From: an uncultured Neomegalonema sp.
GTDB taxonomy: Bacteria; Pseudomonadota; Alphaproteobacteria; Rhodobacterales; Rhodobacteraceae
NCBI GenBank assembly: GCA_937911325.1
Contig: CALDSD010000011.1
Location: 1 to 40,931 of the forward strand
Length of the DNA: 40,931 nt
Direction: 5' to 3'
A program made the translations under genes and the position numbers. Positions 16,826-26,039 of the stretch are shown here, piece by piece; within the stretch, counting starts at the first letter, position 1; each line of letters starts with the position of its first letter. A model generated the notes under the pieces. The model was not told the DNA's origin. It saw only the letters and a program-made list of their open reading frames with translations, and did not search any database.

Positions 16826-17265
16826 GAACTCACCGATCAGATCCGGCCCTCGCGCGGCGCGACGTGACGCGCTTGCCTTCCTGTCACGACCATCGCGATG
16901 CGCGGAAAGAGCGACAACGCTGAAAATCCTGACCCTTTGCGTAAGGTGAGGTTTCGCTGGGCTGCCGCGCGGCTTCTTCTCGAACAGCTGTTCCGTCGCG
17001 CTTGGAAGCGCATCAAGACAACAGCCGCATGCCTGCAAAAGTCGGTGTGAGCGCACCGTTCTCACCGGACGCCCGGTCGCCGGTAAAGAGCGGCCAAGGT
17101 TCCCAAGGGGAGGGTTTATGCGTTTAAAGATGCGCGATAGCTTCTGCGGGCGCACGAAGATGGGTGTGCTTTGAGATCCGTCGCCGCCAAGGGAATTCGG
17201 ATCCGCCTGTTGTCGGATGTCCGCTTAAAATCGCGGGCCGGATCGTGAAGTAAACGGTGCTGCGC
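16826..17265. other. Intergenic stretch upstream of the MttB-like gene
   Basis: This 440-bp gap lies between two minus-strand genes and holds no gene that I can support. It presumably contains the promoter of the MttB-like gene. A GTCCGCTT word near 17220 resembles the palindromic remnants seen elsewhere in the window. No clear terminator for the upstream gene was recognised. Confidence 0.4.
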
Positions 17266-18063
17266 CTAGCTGCCGCTGGGTAGCAAAGACTGCCCGCGGT
17301 GTGAAAAAATCTTACCGAAGCCCTTCAACTCATCGGGAATTCCGGCTCGTCTCAGGCAGCTCCAGAACTGTGCCTGATTGCTCGTGACGACCGGCTTGCC
17401 GGTGATCTGCTCGATTTCTTCAGCGACTTCTAACGATCGGACGCCGCCGCAGCTGAGGAAGATCGCATCTGCGTCAGGTCGGTCGATCGCTTTTGCGAAC
17501 GTTCTCCAGAACGCTGGCGTCACCCGTCCGAACTCGACGCCAGTTGAGAGATTGAGACCCTGGATGTCGAGCACCTCGAAGCCGCGAGCGACGAGGGCTT
17601 CCGCCTCGGCCGTGTTGATCTCATCCAGATATGGCGTTCCCACCACGAGTTTCTTCGCACCGAGTTCGCGAAGCGCGTCGATGACGCCTGTCAGGATGCA
17701 CATCGGCCGAGCCCACGGAGCGCCTTTGCTGATTTCCGCCATCACGCGGTCTTCACCGATGACGATGGAGCCGCTGGTGCAGCTGTAGCTTACGACATCA
17801 GGTTTGGCGTCCGGCTGAATGCGCGCGGCGGCGTCCGCCATGTGCTCGATGTGGCGGGCGAGCGTCTCGTTGGTGGTGTAGTCGTCCGTCTTTAGGCGCG
17901 TCACGTGGATGGCGACACCGTGCGGGGCCATGTCAAAGAAGTCAGCTTCGGCCGCCAAGTCGGTCGACATCAGAATGAACCCGAGGCGTGCGCGATGATG
18001 CCTGCCCTCGTCAAGCTCGGGTCGCCAAGGTTTTGACCTGACTTTGTCTCCACTCCTAAACAC
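17266..18063 (-). CDS. Maleate isomerase/EutA-like Asp/Glu racemase-superfamily protein
   Basis: A 265-residue protein of the aspartate/glutamate racemase superfamily, closest in pattern to maleate cis-trans isomerase and the ectoine-utilisation protein EutA. Two candidate catalytic cysteines are in place: Cys95 in SYSCTSGS and a second in LSCGGVRSL at about residue 205. VVGTPYLDEIN and GKPVVTSNQAQFW are also family-typical. The start is GTG 18063 with GGAGGG five bases away; an internal ATG at residue 32 would cut off the first strand. Other ectoine genes (doeA, doeB, eutBC) are not present. It lies upstream of the MttB-like and binding-protein genes on the same strand, but 440 bp away. Substrate unknown. 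Confidence 0.82.
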   Translation of the reverse strand: MFRSGDKVRSKPWRPELDEGRHHRARLGFILMSTDLAAEADFFDMAPHGVAIHVTRLKTDDYTTNETLARHIEHMADAAARIQPDAKPDVVSYSCTSGSIVIGEDRVMAEISKGAPWARPMCILTGVIDALRELGAKKLVVGTPYLDEINTAEAEALVARGFEVLDIQGLNLSTGVEFGRVTPAFWRTFAKAIDRPDADAIFLSCGGVRSLEVAEEIEQITGKPVVTSNQAQFWSCLRRAGIPDELKGFGKIFSHRGQSLLPSGS

Positions 18064-18194
18064 TGCTCGCCCTCCGTCTTTGGCGATGGACGCACGCCGT
18101 ATCGCCAGATCGGTTCAGCCGCATGTTGTGGCGGCGCGGCGGCGTTCATGCAGCAGCGATGATGAGATGGTCGAGGGCTCGGGACAATCGAAAC

Positions 18195-18214
18195 GTTCGG
18201 CTGCCACGCCGAAC
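18195..18214. promoter_or_regulatory. Dyad between the EutA-like gene and copA
   Basis: GTTCGGC, six bases, GCCGAAC: a 7-bp perfect inverted repeat in the divergent gap. Only symmetry supports it; it could be an operator or a weak hairpin. Confidence 0.25.
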
Positions 18215-18331
18215 CGGGGTCGGGGCCAAGAATGAACGTCTCGCTCTCCTTCGACCGCCGAACGCGCGCAGAAACGCGAACGCGCCGATCAGCAGGCGCT
18301 GGCCGGCCACGGGTCGGCGCGAGACAGCATC

Positions 18332-18362
18332 TTGACCTTCCAGTTACTGGAAGCTCCATGTT
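18332..18362 (+). promoter_or_regulatory. CueR-type copper promoter of copA
   Basis: A -35 box TTGACC (18332-18337) is followed by a 19-bp spacer, the long spacer typical of MerR-family promoters, and a -10-like CATGTT (18357-18362). The spacer is dominated by the perfect dyad CTTCCAG-TTA-CTGGAAG (18337-18353), nearly the E. coli copA/CueR operator. Transcription should start near 18369, which excludes the in-frame ATG codons at 18358 and 18370 as starts. No cueR gene is in the window, so the regulator is encoded elsewhere. Confidence 0.88.
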
Positions 18363-18393
18363 ACATCGCATGAGGTGCGAAGAAAGCAGCGTG

Positions 18394-20922
18394 ATGGAAG
18401 ACCACACCGGACATTCGCGAACGATGACGCTGCGCATCCAAGGCATGAACTGCGCCTCATGTGTGGGACGTGTCGAGCGCGCTTTGAAGTCTGTCGCAGG
18501 CGCCACAGACGTGAGCGTCAATCTGGCCACGTCGCGCGCGGAGCTGCGCATCGACCGATCGGTCGACAGATCGGCGGTGGTCAAAGCCCTTCAGGAAGCG
18601 GGCTACGCTGTTCCGAGTTCGGTAAGCGAACTTTCAATTGCAGGAATGAACTGTGCGTCGTGCGTCGGGCGGGTGGAGCGCGCGCTTCAGGCCGTGCCGG
18701 GGGTCGAGGAGGCGACCGCAAACCTCGCGACCAAGCGCGTGATCGTCACGGGAACGGTGGATGGCGCCGCGCTGCTCGCGGCGCTTTCAAACGCGGGTTA
18801 TGACGCCCGAGAGATCGACGACGCCAATGCAGGGCGGCACATCGTTGAAGAGGAGCGCGAGGCGGAGAGCCGCCAACTCAAGCGCAGCGTTGTCGTCGCC
18901 GGCCTCCTCGCCTTGCCAGTCTTGGTGCTGGAGATGGGCGGCCATGTAGTCCCGGGCATGCATCACTTCATCGCGGCAACGATCGGCGTGCAGACCAGTT
19001 GGCTTATCCAATTCGTCCTGACCACGCTCGTGCTTTTCGGGCCGGGGCTGCAGTTCTTTTCGAAGGGGGCGCCCAAGCTCCTCAAAGGCGCGCCGGACAT
19101 GAACAGTCTTGTCGCGGTCGGGACGGCGGCGGCGTATCTCTACTCGGTCACGGCGACCTTTGCGCCGAGCCTGCTGCCCGAAGGCGCGATCAACGTCTAT
19201 TTCGAGGCGGCGGCGATGATCGCGACGCTCATCCTTGTCGGCCGCTGGCTGGAGGCTCGCGCAAAGGGCCGCGCCTCCGAGGCGATCCGGAGTCTGATTG
19301 ATCTTCAGCCGCGGACGGCCCGCGTGCGACGGGCGGGCGAGATCTTCGAAATCGACGTGGGCGATATTGCGTTGGGGGATGTCGTCGAGGTTCGCCCCGG
19401 CGAACGCCTACCAGTCGATGGCGCGGTGCTCGACGGGAGCAGCTATGTCGACGAGAGTATGATCACCGGCGAGCCCATTCCGGCGGCGAAGCGAGCCGGC
19501 GCTTCGGTCGTCGGCGGCAGCGTGAACCAGTCGGGCGCCCTCGTGCTGCGCGCCACGGCGGTCGGCCGCGATACGATGCTCTCTCAAATTGTGCGGATGG
19601 TCGAAGAAGCGCAGGCCGCGAAGCTGCCGATCCAGGAAATCGTCGACCGTGTGACACTGTATTTCGTGCCTGCGGTGATGGCGCTCGCTTTGCTGACCTT
19701 CGGGGTCTGGTTTGTCTTTGGGCCAGAGCCGGCGCTGGCGTTCAGCCTCGCCAACGCGGTCGCCGTCCTCATCATCGCATGCCCCTGCGCCATGGGCCTC
19801 GCCACGCCGACCTCCATCATGGTCGGCACAGGGCGTTCGGCGCAGATCGGCATCCTCTTTCGCAAAGGCGCCGCGCTGCAGCTTCTCAAGCAAGCCAATG
19901 TCGTCGCGTTCGACAAGACGGGTACGCTGACAGAGGGCAAGCCGCGCGTGACCGACCTGGAGGTGGCCGACGGCTTTGGTCGATCTGATGTTCTGGCGCA
20001 AATGGCGGCTGTCGAGGCGAAGTCCGAGCATCCGGTTGCGCGCGCCATCGTTGCGGCGGCCGAGGAACTGGAGCTCACGACGCCGGAGCCGACCGGATTT
20101 GAGAGCCTGCCAGGCATGGGCGTGGCTGCGACGGTCGAGAACGTGCGGGTCGATATTGGCTCCGATCGGTACATGAGCACGCTGGGATGCGACGTGTCGG
20201 TGTTCGCACCGTCTGCGGAGCGGCTCGCCAGCGAGGGAAAAACGCCCCTCTACGCAGCGGTCGACGGCAGGCTTGCGGCAATCGTCGCGGTTGCCGATAC
20301 GCTCAAGCAGACGACCCCAGCGGCCATTGCGGCGCTGCACGATCTCGGTCTGAAGGTTGCGATGGTCACAGGCGACGATCGCCGCACGGCCGAGGCCATC
20401 GCGCAGAAACTCGAGATCGATGAAATTGTCGCAGAAGTGCTTCCCGGGGAGAAAGCCGACGCTGTGAAGGCGCTGAGGGCGGAGCACGGGCGCATCGCCT
20501 TTGTGGGCGACGGCGTCAACGACGCGCCCGCTCTCGCTGAAGCGGATATGGGACTCGCCATCGGCACCGGAACCGATGTGGCGATCGAGGCGGCGGACGT
20601 CGTGCTGACCTCCGGGTCGCTGGAGGGCGTTCCGAACGCGATCGCGCTCTCTCAAGCGACAATCCGGAACATCAGGCAAAACCTGTTCTGGGCCTTCGCG
20701 TACAATACCGCCCTGATACCGGTTGCAGCGGGCGTGCTCTACCCAGCTTTCGGCATCCTTCTGTCGCCGGTCTTTGCGGCTGGGGCGATGGCGTTCAGCT
20801 CGGTCTTCGTCGTCGCCAACGCGTTGCGCCTGCGCGGCTGGAGCCCGCCGATGTGCATCCCGGCGGGGGGTGAACAGCGCGCCGCGTCGCATCGGCCCGA
20901 CGCTATCGGCGCCGAGGCGTGA
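18394..20922 (+). CDS. copA: Copper-exporting P1B-type ATPase CopA
   Basis: An 842-residue Cu(I) pump of the inner membrane. It has two N-terminal heavy-metal-associated domains, each with GMNCASC (cysteines at 20/23 and 87/90), then eight predicted membrane helices. Other motifs are the ion-binding CPC (463-465), phosphorylation DKTGT (Asp507), an HP motif (SEHPVARAI), [16 protein letters not shown] and, in the last helices, YN and M-x-x-SS, which define Cu(I) selectivity. The start at 18394 was chosen because the CueR-type promoter puts the transcript start just upstream. The C-terminus carries a short extra tail with a cysteine (about 25 residues). Expression should rise with copper. The downstream neighbour is convergent, so this is a single-gene unit. 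Confidence 0.96.
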   Translation: MEDHTGHSRTMTLRIQGMNCASCVGRVERALKSVAGATDVSVNLATSRAELRIDRSVDRSAVVKALQEAGYAVPSSVSELSIAGMNCASCVGRVERALQAVPGVEEATANLATKRVIVTGTVDGAALLAALSNAGYDAREIDDANAGRHIVEEEREAESRQLKRSVVVAGLLALPVLVLEMGGHVVPGMHHFIAATIGVQTSWLIQFVLTTLVLFGPGLQFFSKGAPKLLKGAPDMNSLVAVGTAAAYLYSVTATFAPSLLPEGAINVYFEAAAMIATLILVGRWLEARAKGRASEAIRSLIDLQPRTARVRRAGEIFEIDVGDIALGDVVEVRPGERLPVDGAVLDGSSYVDESMITGEPIPAAKRAGASVVGGSVNQSGALVLRATAVGRDTMLSQIVRMVEEAQAAKLPIQEIVDRVTLYFVPAVMALALLTFGVWFVFGPEPALAFSLANAVAVLIIACPCAMGLATPTSIMVGTGRSAQIGILFRKGAALQLLKQANVVAFDKTGTLTEGKPRVTDLEVADGFGRSDVLAQMAAVEAKSEHPVARAIVAAAEELELTTPEPTGFESLPGMGVAATVENVRVDIGSDRYMSTLGCDVSVFAPSAERLASEGKTPLYAAVDGRLAAIVAVADTLKQTTPAAIAALHDLGLKVAMVTGDDRRTAEAIAQKLEIDEIVAEVLPGEKADAVKALRAEHGRIAFVGDGVNDAPALAEADMGLAIGTGTDVAIEAADVVLTSGSLEGVPNAIALSQATIRNIRQNLFWAFAYNTALIPVAAGVLYPAFGILLSPVFAAGAMAFSSVFVVANALRLRGWSPPMCIPAGGEQRAASHRPDAIGAEA

Positions 20923-20948
20923 CGACGGGTCTTCCAGACACATCGCCG

Positions 20949-20976
20949 GCGTCCGCGTTCAAGCGCCTACGGACGC
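20949..20976. terminator. Possible hairpin between copA and the VOC gene
   Basis: GCGTCCG and CGGACGC pair as a 7-bp stem around 14 bases in the 112-bp gap between convergent genes. It lacks a T tract, so terminator function is tentative. Confidence 0.3.
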
Positions 20977-21034
20977 GGGGCCTCGCGCAGGCGACATACG
21001 CCAGAGACGCAGCCATCGGAAGCGATGGTTCCCC

Positions 21035-21886
21035 CTACTTCCCACTCTTGCACACGGCTTGGACCTTCGTGCCCGAAGGGTCCCGCACATAGGCGGCGTA
21101 GTAGGGTTGAGTATAGTCGGGGCGGACGCCTGGCGGACCGTCATCCTTCGCGCCAAGCCCGAGCGCGGTTTCAAAGAACCGGTCGACCTGAGCGCTTGTC
21201 TCCGCGAAGAAGGACACGTGCTGGCCATTTCCATGGGCCGCCGGTCCGCCGTCGAAGGGGCGTTGGACAAAGGCGACCGGCGCCTCCGCGCCGTTCCTGG
21301 AGAAAGCAAAGTCTTCCCCCGGATCTTCACTGCTGCGGAGCCGAGAGATCCCCAAGGTCGCGAAGACGGGCTCGTAAAAGGCCAGACCCAGGTTCAGGTC
21401 GTCGAAGGGAAGGGTCACGTGAGACAAGATCGCGCCGCCGGGGCCGGCCGTGCGTCCGGTCTCGTAGAACACGGCTTGCAGCTTGTTTCCGTCCGGGTCG
21501 CGGACATAGGCGGCGAAGTAGTCGGCGCTGTAGTTTGTCCGGTAGCCGGGCGCGCCCTCGTCGCTGCCGCCATGCGAGAGAGCCGCGCTGTGGAAAGCCT
21601 CCACCGCCGCCTTGTCTGTCGCTCTCCACGCAATGTGAAAGCCGTTGCCACAGCTCGCTGGCCGGTCGTCGTAAGGCCGGCAGACGCACAGGAACGGCGC
21701 GATACGACCGGTCGCGTCGACCTGGCCCATCGGTTCTCCGGCGCTCACGCCAGAGATTGGCGCGTAGGCCAGGAAGCTTTCCAGTTTGATCGGCGCGCGG
21801 GCGTGATTGAGGATCGGCATCACGGCGTCATAGAAAGCCGCGGCCTTCACGAGATCATTGCTGCCGAGCGTCATGTGCATCATCAT
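21035..21886 (-). CDS. Protein with two tandem VOC (glyoxalase/dioxygenase-fold) domains
   Basis: A 283-residue protein made of two similar VOC domains, about 1-140 and 150-283. Both begin with a histidine-bearing strand (MTLGSNDLVKAAAFYDAV and HVTLPFDDLNLGLAFYEPV). Both end with near-identical blocks, YFAAYVRDPDGNKLQAV and YYAAYVRDPSGTKVQAV, so the gene arose by internal duplication. VOC proteins bind a metal and act on small electrophiles or catechols, or simply bind antibiotics; none of these can be chosen here. The N-terminus has three consecutive ATG codons (21886, 21883, 21880) after an AAGAGG site, and I take the first. It is divergent from the GreA-like gene with a 75-bp gap. Confidence 0.88.
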   Translation of the reverse strand: MMMHMTLGSNDLVKAAAFYDAVMPILNHARAPIKLESFLAYAPISGVSAGEPMGQVDATGRIAPFLCVCRPYDDRPASCGNGFHIAWRATDKAAVEAFHSAALSHGGSDEGAPGYRTNYSADYFAAYVRDPDGNKLQAVFYETGRTAGPGGAILSHVTLPFDDLNLGLAFYEPVFATLGISRLRSSEDPGEDFAFSRNGAEAPVAFVQRPFDGGPAAHGNGQHVSFFAETSAQVDRFFETALGLGAKDDGPPGVRPDYTQPYYAAYVRDPSGTKVQAVCKSGK

Positions 21887-21961
21887 TGCGAGAACGCCTC
21901 TTGTTTTCCCTTTCGCGAGGCGCCGGGCGATCTGATCTGAGTGCAATGAGGACGCAAATCC

Positions 21962-22423
21962 ATGGATCAAGACCAGCAAGCGATCAAAGCGGCCTTGCGT
22001 TACCGCATGCTCTCGCTCGAAGCGGCGGAGCTGACGACTGCAAAAGAGCATTACGAGAGCTTTATAGCGGACGCGAAGCTGGATGATCTCGAGCAGCATG
22101 ACAACTCCGAAATCGCGGAGGCGCGCGAAAGCGCGGACCTGGCGGCGGCCTTCGACCACCCCGTCAAGGACCATCAAGCAAAGCTCGACGTGTTGGAGGC
22201 CCTCGATTTCTCGATCAAGGAACGTGTCGAGCCAGGCGCGGTGGTGGGCTTTGGAGGCCGACACGTCGTTGTCGCGGTCTCGACCGTGCAATTCCACCAT
22301 GACGGCGTTCGCTACATGGGCATCTCCCCCCAAAGCCCGATCTTCAAGGCGATGGAGGGGTTGGCCGCGGGCGATCTTTTCGTCTTCAACGGCAAGGAAG
22401 TCACGATTGACGAGGTTTTCTAG
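21962..22423 (+). CDS. GreA/GreB-like transcription factor family protein
   Basis: A 153-residue protein with the two-part build of Gre factors: a helical N-terminal half (about 1-80, charged, likely coiled coil) and a C-terminal FKBP-like half (about 85-153). The C-terminal half opens with VEPGAVVGF and contains ISPQSPIFKAMEGLAAGD and a final FNGKEVTIDEVF, close to the end pattern of GreA. True Gre factors enter the RNA polymerase secondary channel and stimulate transcript cleavage using acidic residues at the coiled-coil tip. Here an acidic run (DDLEQHDNSE) lies mid-helix, but the N-terminal half is not standard GreA. It is more likely an accessory paralogue that binds polymerase than the housekeeping GreA. 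Confidence 0.72.
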   Translation: MDQDQQAIKAALRYRMLSLEAAELTTAKEHYESFIADAKLDDLEQHDNSEIAEARESADLAAAFDHPVKDHQAKLDVLEALDFSIKERVEPGAVVGFGGRHVVVAVSTVQFHHDGVRYMGISPQSPIFKAMEGLAAGDLFVFNGKEVTIDEVF

Positions 22424-22857
22424 TCTGTTCGAGGGCCGAAGCCATCATGGCCGAGCGTCGGTCCAATTGGCGCCGTTGCTCGGCGAATAGACTGGGCCGA
22501 CCGCTGCGTGGGGCGGGGGGAGCGGACGCCGCTGTGTCGAGGCGGCGCGTCACGATTGGCTGGACGGCGTCCAAGCAACCGATGCTAAGCCGCGCTCAGT
22601 CGGTTCGCCGCGTTGAGAAAGGCCGCTCGCAAGTAAGCGCCCGCGCCTTGGCGGCGCAGTGATTGTGCTTGCCCCGCAAAGGTCATCACGAAGGCTCGGC
22701 CCTCATCAAAAAGTGCGTGATCGCGCCTCCTTCGCCCACGTCAGGCTATTACGTTAGGGGAGCGGTTTCGTGCGGCGCTGCGGATCAGGCGGCGAGGACG
22801 CTGACCGACGCGCCCCTCTCCGCGTCAAGGCGGCCTTTCAGTCAGCGTGAGGTTCTG
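22424..22857. other. Intergenic stretch upstream of the LuxR-type gene
   Basis: This 434-bp gap has no supportable gene. The 71-codon frame at 22447-22662 is arginine/serine-rich, lacks a convincing ribosome site and resembles no family. The region presumably holds the promoter of the LuxR-type regulator, which I could not place. Confidence 0.4.
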
Positions 22858-23589
22858 ATGGCGTTCAACCAGCTCAATGTCACCAAGGAGCTCTTCGATC
22901 TGAGCGCCGCGCAAACGCTTGGGGATCTGACGAGCGCCACGGATGAGCTGATGGGCGAGCTCGAGCTCGGCGGTTACAAATTCTGCGTCGCAAACGCCGA
23001 AGCCTCGGGTCTGGTCGTGCTCGCCGTAATCGCTGGCGGCGACTTGTCGGTCGCGGAGTCCGTGCTCACCGGGCAGCGCCTGGGCAACCCTGAAGAGCCC
23101 CTTGCGCGCACCTATTGGACACAGCAGACCGTCTTGTGGTCAGAGTTCATTTCGCCTCGAAACCCAGCTCCGGTTCAACGGACGGACGGCCCGTTTGAGG
23201 CGCTCGGCGTCACCTGCGGCGCATCGATCCCTGTCATCTCTCGATCGGGTCGGAAGAGAGCGTCGCTCTGTGTGTCAGGCGCGAAAGACGAGCCCGCGGA
23301 ACTCTTCGATAGGCGGTTCCCGCAGATTGCGCCTGTGCTGCGGATGAGCGGGTTGGCGATGTTCGAGTTCGGGTTGGAGCTGGCGCGCAAACGCGTTGCG
23401 ACGCATCTGTCGTCCAGCGAGGCCGACGTGCTGGACCTGCTCGCCGCCGGATTTCGGCCCAAAGAGATCGCCGGCCGTCTTTCCAAATCGGAGAGCACCG
23501 TCCGGAACCAGATCGCCGCCGCGCGCGAAAAGCTCGGAGCGGAATCAGCTCTGCAGGCCGTTGCGATCTGGAACATGCGCGCGTCGTAA
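22858..23589 (+). CDS. LuxR-family transcriptional regulator (solo)
   Basis: A 243-residue regulator with a LuxR-type helix-turn-helix at the C-terminus (about 178-235: SSSEADVLDLLAAGFRPKEIA, then SKSESTVRNQI and REKLG). The N-terminal ~165 residues resemble the autoinducer-binding/GAF-like fold in length and position (FCVANAEASGLV, a WSEF segment, GVTCGASIPVIS), but I cannot confirm the residues that contact acyl-homoserine lactones. No luxI-type synthase is present, so it is a LuxR solo. The start at 22858 follows GTGAGG; the frame is open further upstream without similarity. The next gene, a secreted YHS protein, may be a target. Confidence 0.83.
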   Translation: MAFNQLNVTKELFDLSAAQTLGDLTSATDELMGELELGGYKFCVANAEASGLVVLAVIAGGDLSVAESVLTGQRLGNPEEPLARTYWTQQTVLWSEFISPRNPAPVQRTDGPFEALGVTCGASIPVISRSGRKRASLCVSGAKDEPAELFDRRFPQIAPVLRMSGLAMFEFGLELARKRVATHLSSSEADVLDLLAAGFRPKEIAGRLSKSESTVRNQIAAAREKLGAESALQAVAIWNMRAS

Positions 23590-23779
23590 ATGCAGGGCGA
23601 ACAGGTGTTTTCCCTCAGTTTTCCCGCAAAAAAATGAGTAACAGCTGGCTCGCGCCTCACCATCTATCAATAGTAAAATTTATCTATCTCAGTAAATAGG
23701 CGGTAACAAAAGCTCCAGATGCCATTGTAATTACACTTCTGTTATTTGCGATTAGATCGGCGTCGCAAAATTATTGGTC

Positions 23780-23792
23780 GTCCGCAGCGGAC
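23780..23792. promoter_or_regulatory. Dyad upstream of the YHS gene
   Basis: GTCCGC-A-GCGGAC, a 6-bp perfect dyad 31 bp before the YHS start codon, at the right end of a markedly AT-rich 230-bp gap. It could be an operator or part of the 5' leader. Confidence 0.3.
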
Positions 23793-23822
23793 AGCTGAGT
23801 TTTACACTGGAGACCAAGCAAA

Positions 23823-24266
23823 ATGCGACAGAACTTCTTACCAGGGCTTGCAGCCTTGATCGTGGCGATCGTCACCCTTTTCGCGGCCTCGCCTGGATCG
23901 GCCGGCAACCAATTGTCAGTCGCGATCGCAGGGTATGACGCTGTGTCTTACCACCAGGGCGAGCCGGCGGAGGGCCAGGCGCGCTTCAACCATTTCTGGA
24001 ACGGGGCCGTCTGGTACTTCGCCAGCGAAGAGAACCGGAACAGCTTCCGAGAGAACCCGACCGAGTTCGCGCCGGCCTTCGACGGCTACTGCGCCTGGGC
24101 GGCGAGCCAGGGGTATAAAGCGCCTGGCGATCCCAGCGTGTACCGGGTCGTCGACGGCACGCTTTACCTTCAGGTGCATCCGCGCGCCCAGGAGCTCTGG
24201 GAAGCCGATGTTCCAAAACACATCGCGGCGGGGGAAGAGAACTGGCCGCGCATCCACCCGTTCTGA
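23823..24266 (+). CDS. Secreted YHS-domain protein
   Basis: A 147-residue protein with a Sec signal peptide (core ALIVAIVTLFAAS, cut near residue 27) and a YHS-type domain. Family-typical blocks follow in order: IAGYDAVSYHQGEPAEG, WNGAVWYFASEENRNSFRENP, FAPAFDGYCAWA, a DGTLYLQ strand and a C-terminal WPRIHPF. YHS domains are short metal-associated modules; the secreted version is widespread in proteobacteria, often near copper or heavy-metal genes. Placement 3 kb from copA fits but proves nothing. The start is the ATG at 23823, preceded by GGAGACC. Confidence 0.85.
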   Translation: MRQNFLPGLAALIVAIVTLFAASPGSAGNQLSVAIAGYDAVSYHQGEPAEGQARFNHFWNGAVWYFASEENRNSFRENPTEFAPAFDGYCAWAASQGYKAPGDPSVYRVVDGTLYLQVHPRAQELWEADVPKHIAAGEENWPRIHPF

Positions 24267-24286
24267 TCACGTTGATCGGCAAAGCG

Positions 24287-24310
24287 AGCCGCGGCGGCGA
24301 CGCCGCGGCT
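24287..24310. terminator. Terminator between the YHS gene and glpK
   Basis: AGCCGCGGCG, GCGA loop, CGCCGCGGCT: a perfect 10-bp stem followed by TTCACTCTTT, only 20 bp after the YHS stop. Good for rightward termination and possibly also for the convergent glp operon. Confidence 0.7.
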
Positions 24311-24409
24311 TCACTCTTTGGATTGGTGCACGGTGGGAACGATCTCCCCTGAATCGACCGCTTCATCCCCAAGGCCGACGACGAGGGGGTCGCATTCGGA
24401 TCGGTGCGA

Positions 24410-25987
24410 TTATGCGCCGAAAAGGGTGCGCCAACCGCTGCGTTTGGGTTCTGAGGCGGACGGTTCCGGCTCCGGCCGTTTTGTCAAAGTGCGTGAGACG
24501 GCGTCGAGCCAACCCTGATAAAGGCCCTCGCGGTCGGCATGCGGCATGGCGGGTTCAAACCTTTTGTCCAGCGCCCAGGTTTCCGCGAAACCATCGACGC
24601 CCGGATAGACCCCAGCCTTCATTCCGGCAAGCCAGGCTGCTCCGAGAGCGGTCGTCTCCGCAACGACGGGTCGGTCGACCGGCGCTCCGAGAATGTCGGC
24701 GATGAACTGCATCGTCCAGTCGCTCGCCGTCATGCCGCCATCGACGCGGAGCACCGTTTCGCCAGCGCCTTCCTGCGCTCCGCCCCAATCGCGCCGCATC
24801 GCTTCATAGAGGTCGCGCGTCTGAAACCCGACCGATTGCAACGCGGCCTTCGACAGTTCTGCCGGGCCGGTCGCGCGCGTCAGCCCGTAGATCGCGCCCC
24901 GGCATTCGGCGTCCCAGTAGGGCGCGCCGAGACCGGTAAACGCCGGAACAAGATAGACGCTCTGCGCCGCGTCGGCCTGATCCGCCAGTCCTTGGGTTTC
25001 CGATGCGTCCCGGATGATCTTGAGGCCGTCCCGAAGCCATTGGACGACAGCGCCCGCGACAAAGATCGACCCTTCGAGCGCGTAGGTTGGTTTCCCGTCG
25101 AGCTGGTACGCGATCGTTGTCAGCAGACGGTTTTGCGAGGCGACGGGCTGATCGCCGGTGTTGAGAAGCGCAAAACAGCCGGTCCCGTAGGTCGACTTCA
25201 TCATGCCCGGCTTGAAGCAGGCCTGTCCGACGGTCGCAGCCTGTTGATCGCCGGCGACGCCGAGGATCGGGATCGGCCGACCAAACAGATCCGCACGCGC
25301 CTCGCCGTAGGACGCCGCGCTGTCCCGAACCTCAGGCAGCATCGACATTGGAACATTCAAGAGCTGGCACAGCTCGGGGTCCCAACGGTTCTCACGAATG
25401 TTGTAGAGCATCGTGCGCGACGCGTTGGTCGCGTCGGTGGCGTGGACCGCGCCGCCCGGAGCCCCGCTGGTCATCCGCCAGATCAGGTAGCTGTCGACGG
25501 TTCCAAACAGGAGATCGCCGTTCTCCGCCTTCTCGCGCGCGCCCTCGACGTTATCCAGGATCCACGCGACCTTCGTTCCGGAGAAATACGGATCCGCCAG
25601 CAGCCCTGTCCGTTCGGTGATCATTGGTTCGGCGCCGTCGTTGCGCAGCTTGGCGCAAAAACTGGCGGTTCGGCGGTCTTGCCAAACGATCGCGTTGTAG
25701 ACCGCGCGTCCGGTATGGCGGTCCCAAACAACCGTGGTCTCGCGCTGGTTCGTCACGCCGATCGCAGCGATCTGCGATGGCTCGGCGCGGGCTTTCTCGA
25801 TCGCCGCGCGACAGGTCGCAGCGGTGCTTGACCAGAGGTCTTCGGGATCGTGCTCCACCCAACCGGAGTCGGGAAAGTGCTGGGGAAACTCCTGTTGCGC
25901 GACGCTGACGACCTTGAGCGCGGCGTCAAAAAGAATGGCGCGGCTCGAGGTGGTGCCCTGATCGATGCTCAGAACATATCCGCTCAT
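24410..25987 (-). CDS. glpK: Glycerol kinase
   Basis: A 525-residue FGGY-family kinase that phosphorylates glycerol to sn-glycerol-3-phosphate with ATP. Visible are the N-terminal phosphate loop [10 protein letters not shown] (about 7-16), GVTNQRET and [21 protein letters not shown] around the glycerol site, [49 protein letters not shown] and [15 protein letters not shown]. Catalytic Asp lies in GVAGDQ. The length exceeds the usual ~500 because of a charged C-terminal tail (from about residue 502, rich in P, E, S and K). It is third in the minus-strand unit glpR-glpD-glpK, 52 bp after glpD. It traps glycerol imported by the divergent ABC system. Confidence 0.97.
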   Translation of the reverse strand: MSGYVLSIDQGTTSSRAILFDAALKVVSVAQQEFPQHFPDSGWVEHDPEDLWSSTAATCRAAIEKARAEPSQIAAIGVTNQRETTVVWDRHTGRAVYNAIVWQDRRTASFCAKLRNDGAEPMITERTGLLADPYFSGTKVAWILDNVEGAREKAENGDLLFGTVDSYLIWRMTSGAPGGAVHATDATNASRTMLYNIRENRWDPELCQLLNVPMSMLPEVRDSAASYGEARADLFGRPIPILGVAGDQQAATVGQACFKPGMMKSTYGTGCFALLNTGDQPVASQNRLLTTIAYQLDGKPTYALEGSIFVAGAVVQWLRDGLKIIRDASETQGLADQADAAQSVYLVPAFTGLGAPYWDAECRGAIYGLTRATGPAELSKAALQSVGFQTRDLYEAMRRDWGGAQEGAGETVLRVDGGMTASDWTMQFIADILGAPVDRPVVAETTALGAAWLAGMKAGVYPGVDGFAETWALDKRFEPAMPHADREGLYQGWLDAVSRTLTKRPEPEPSASEPKRSGWRTLFGA

Positions 25988-26039
25988 GCGTTTCGCCTCC
26001 CTGATCCCACGCCCGCTGCTTGACGGCGCGACTATTACC

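Noticed and set aside
18232-18393. Upstream in-frame extension of copA
   Set aside because: It would place the CueR-type promoter inside the coding region; the extra residues have no similarity to metal-ATPase N-termini.
19408-20943. Minus-strand open frame of 511 codons
   Set aside because: Antisense to copA, whose motifs are unambiguous; the product is arginine/histidine-rich.
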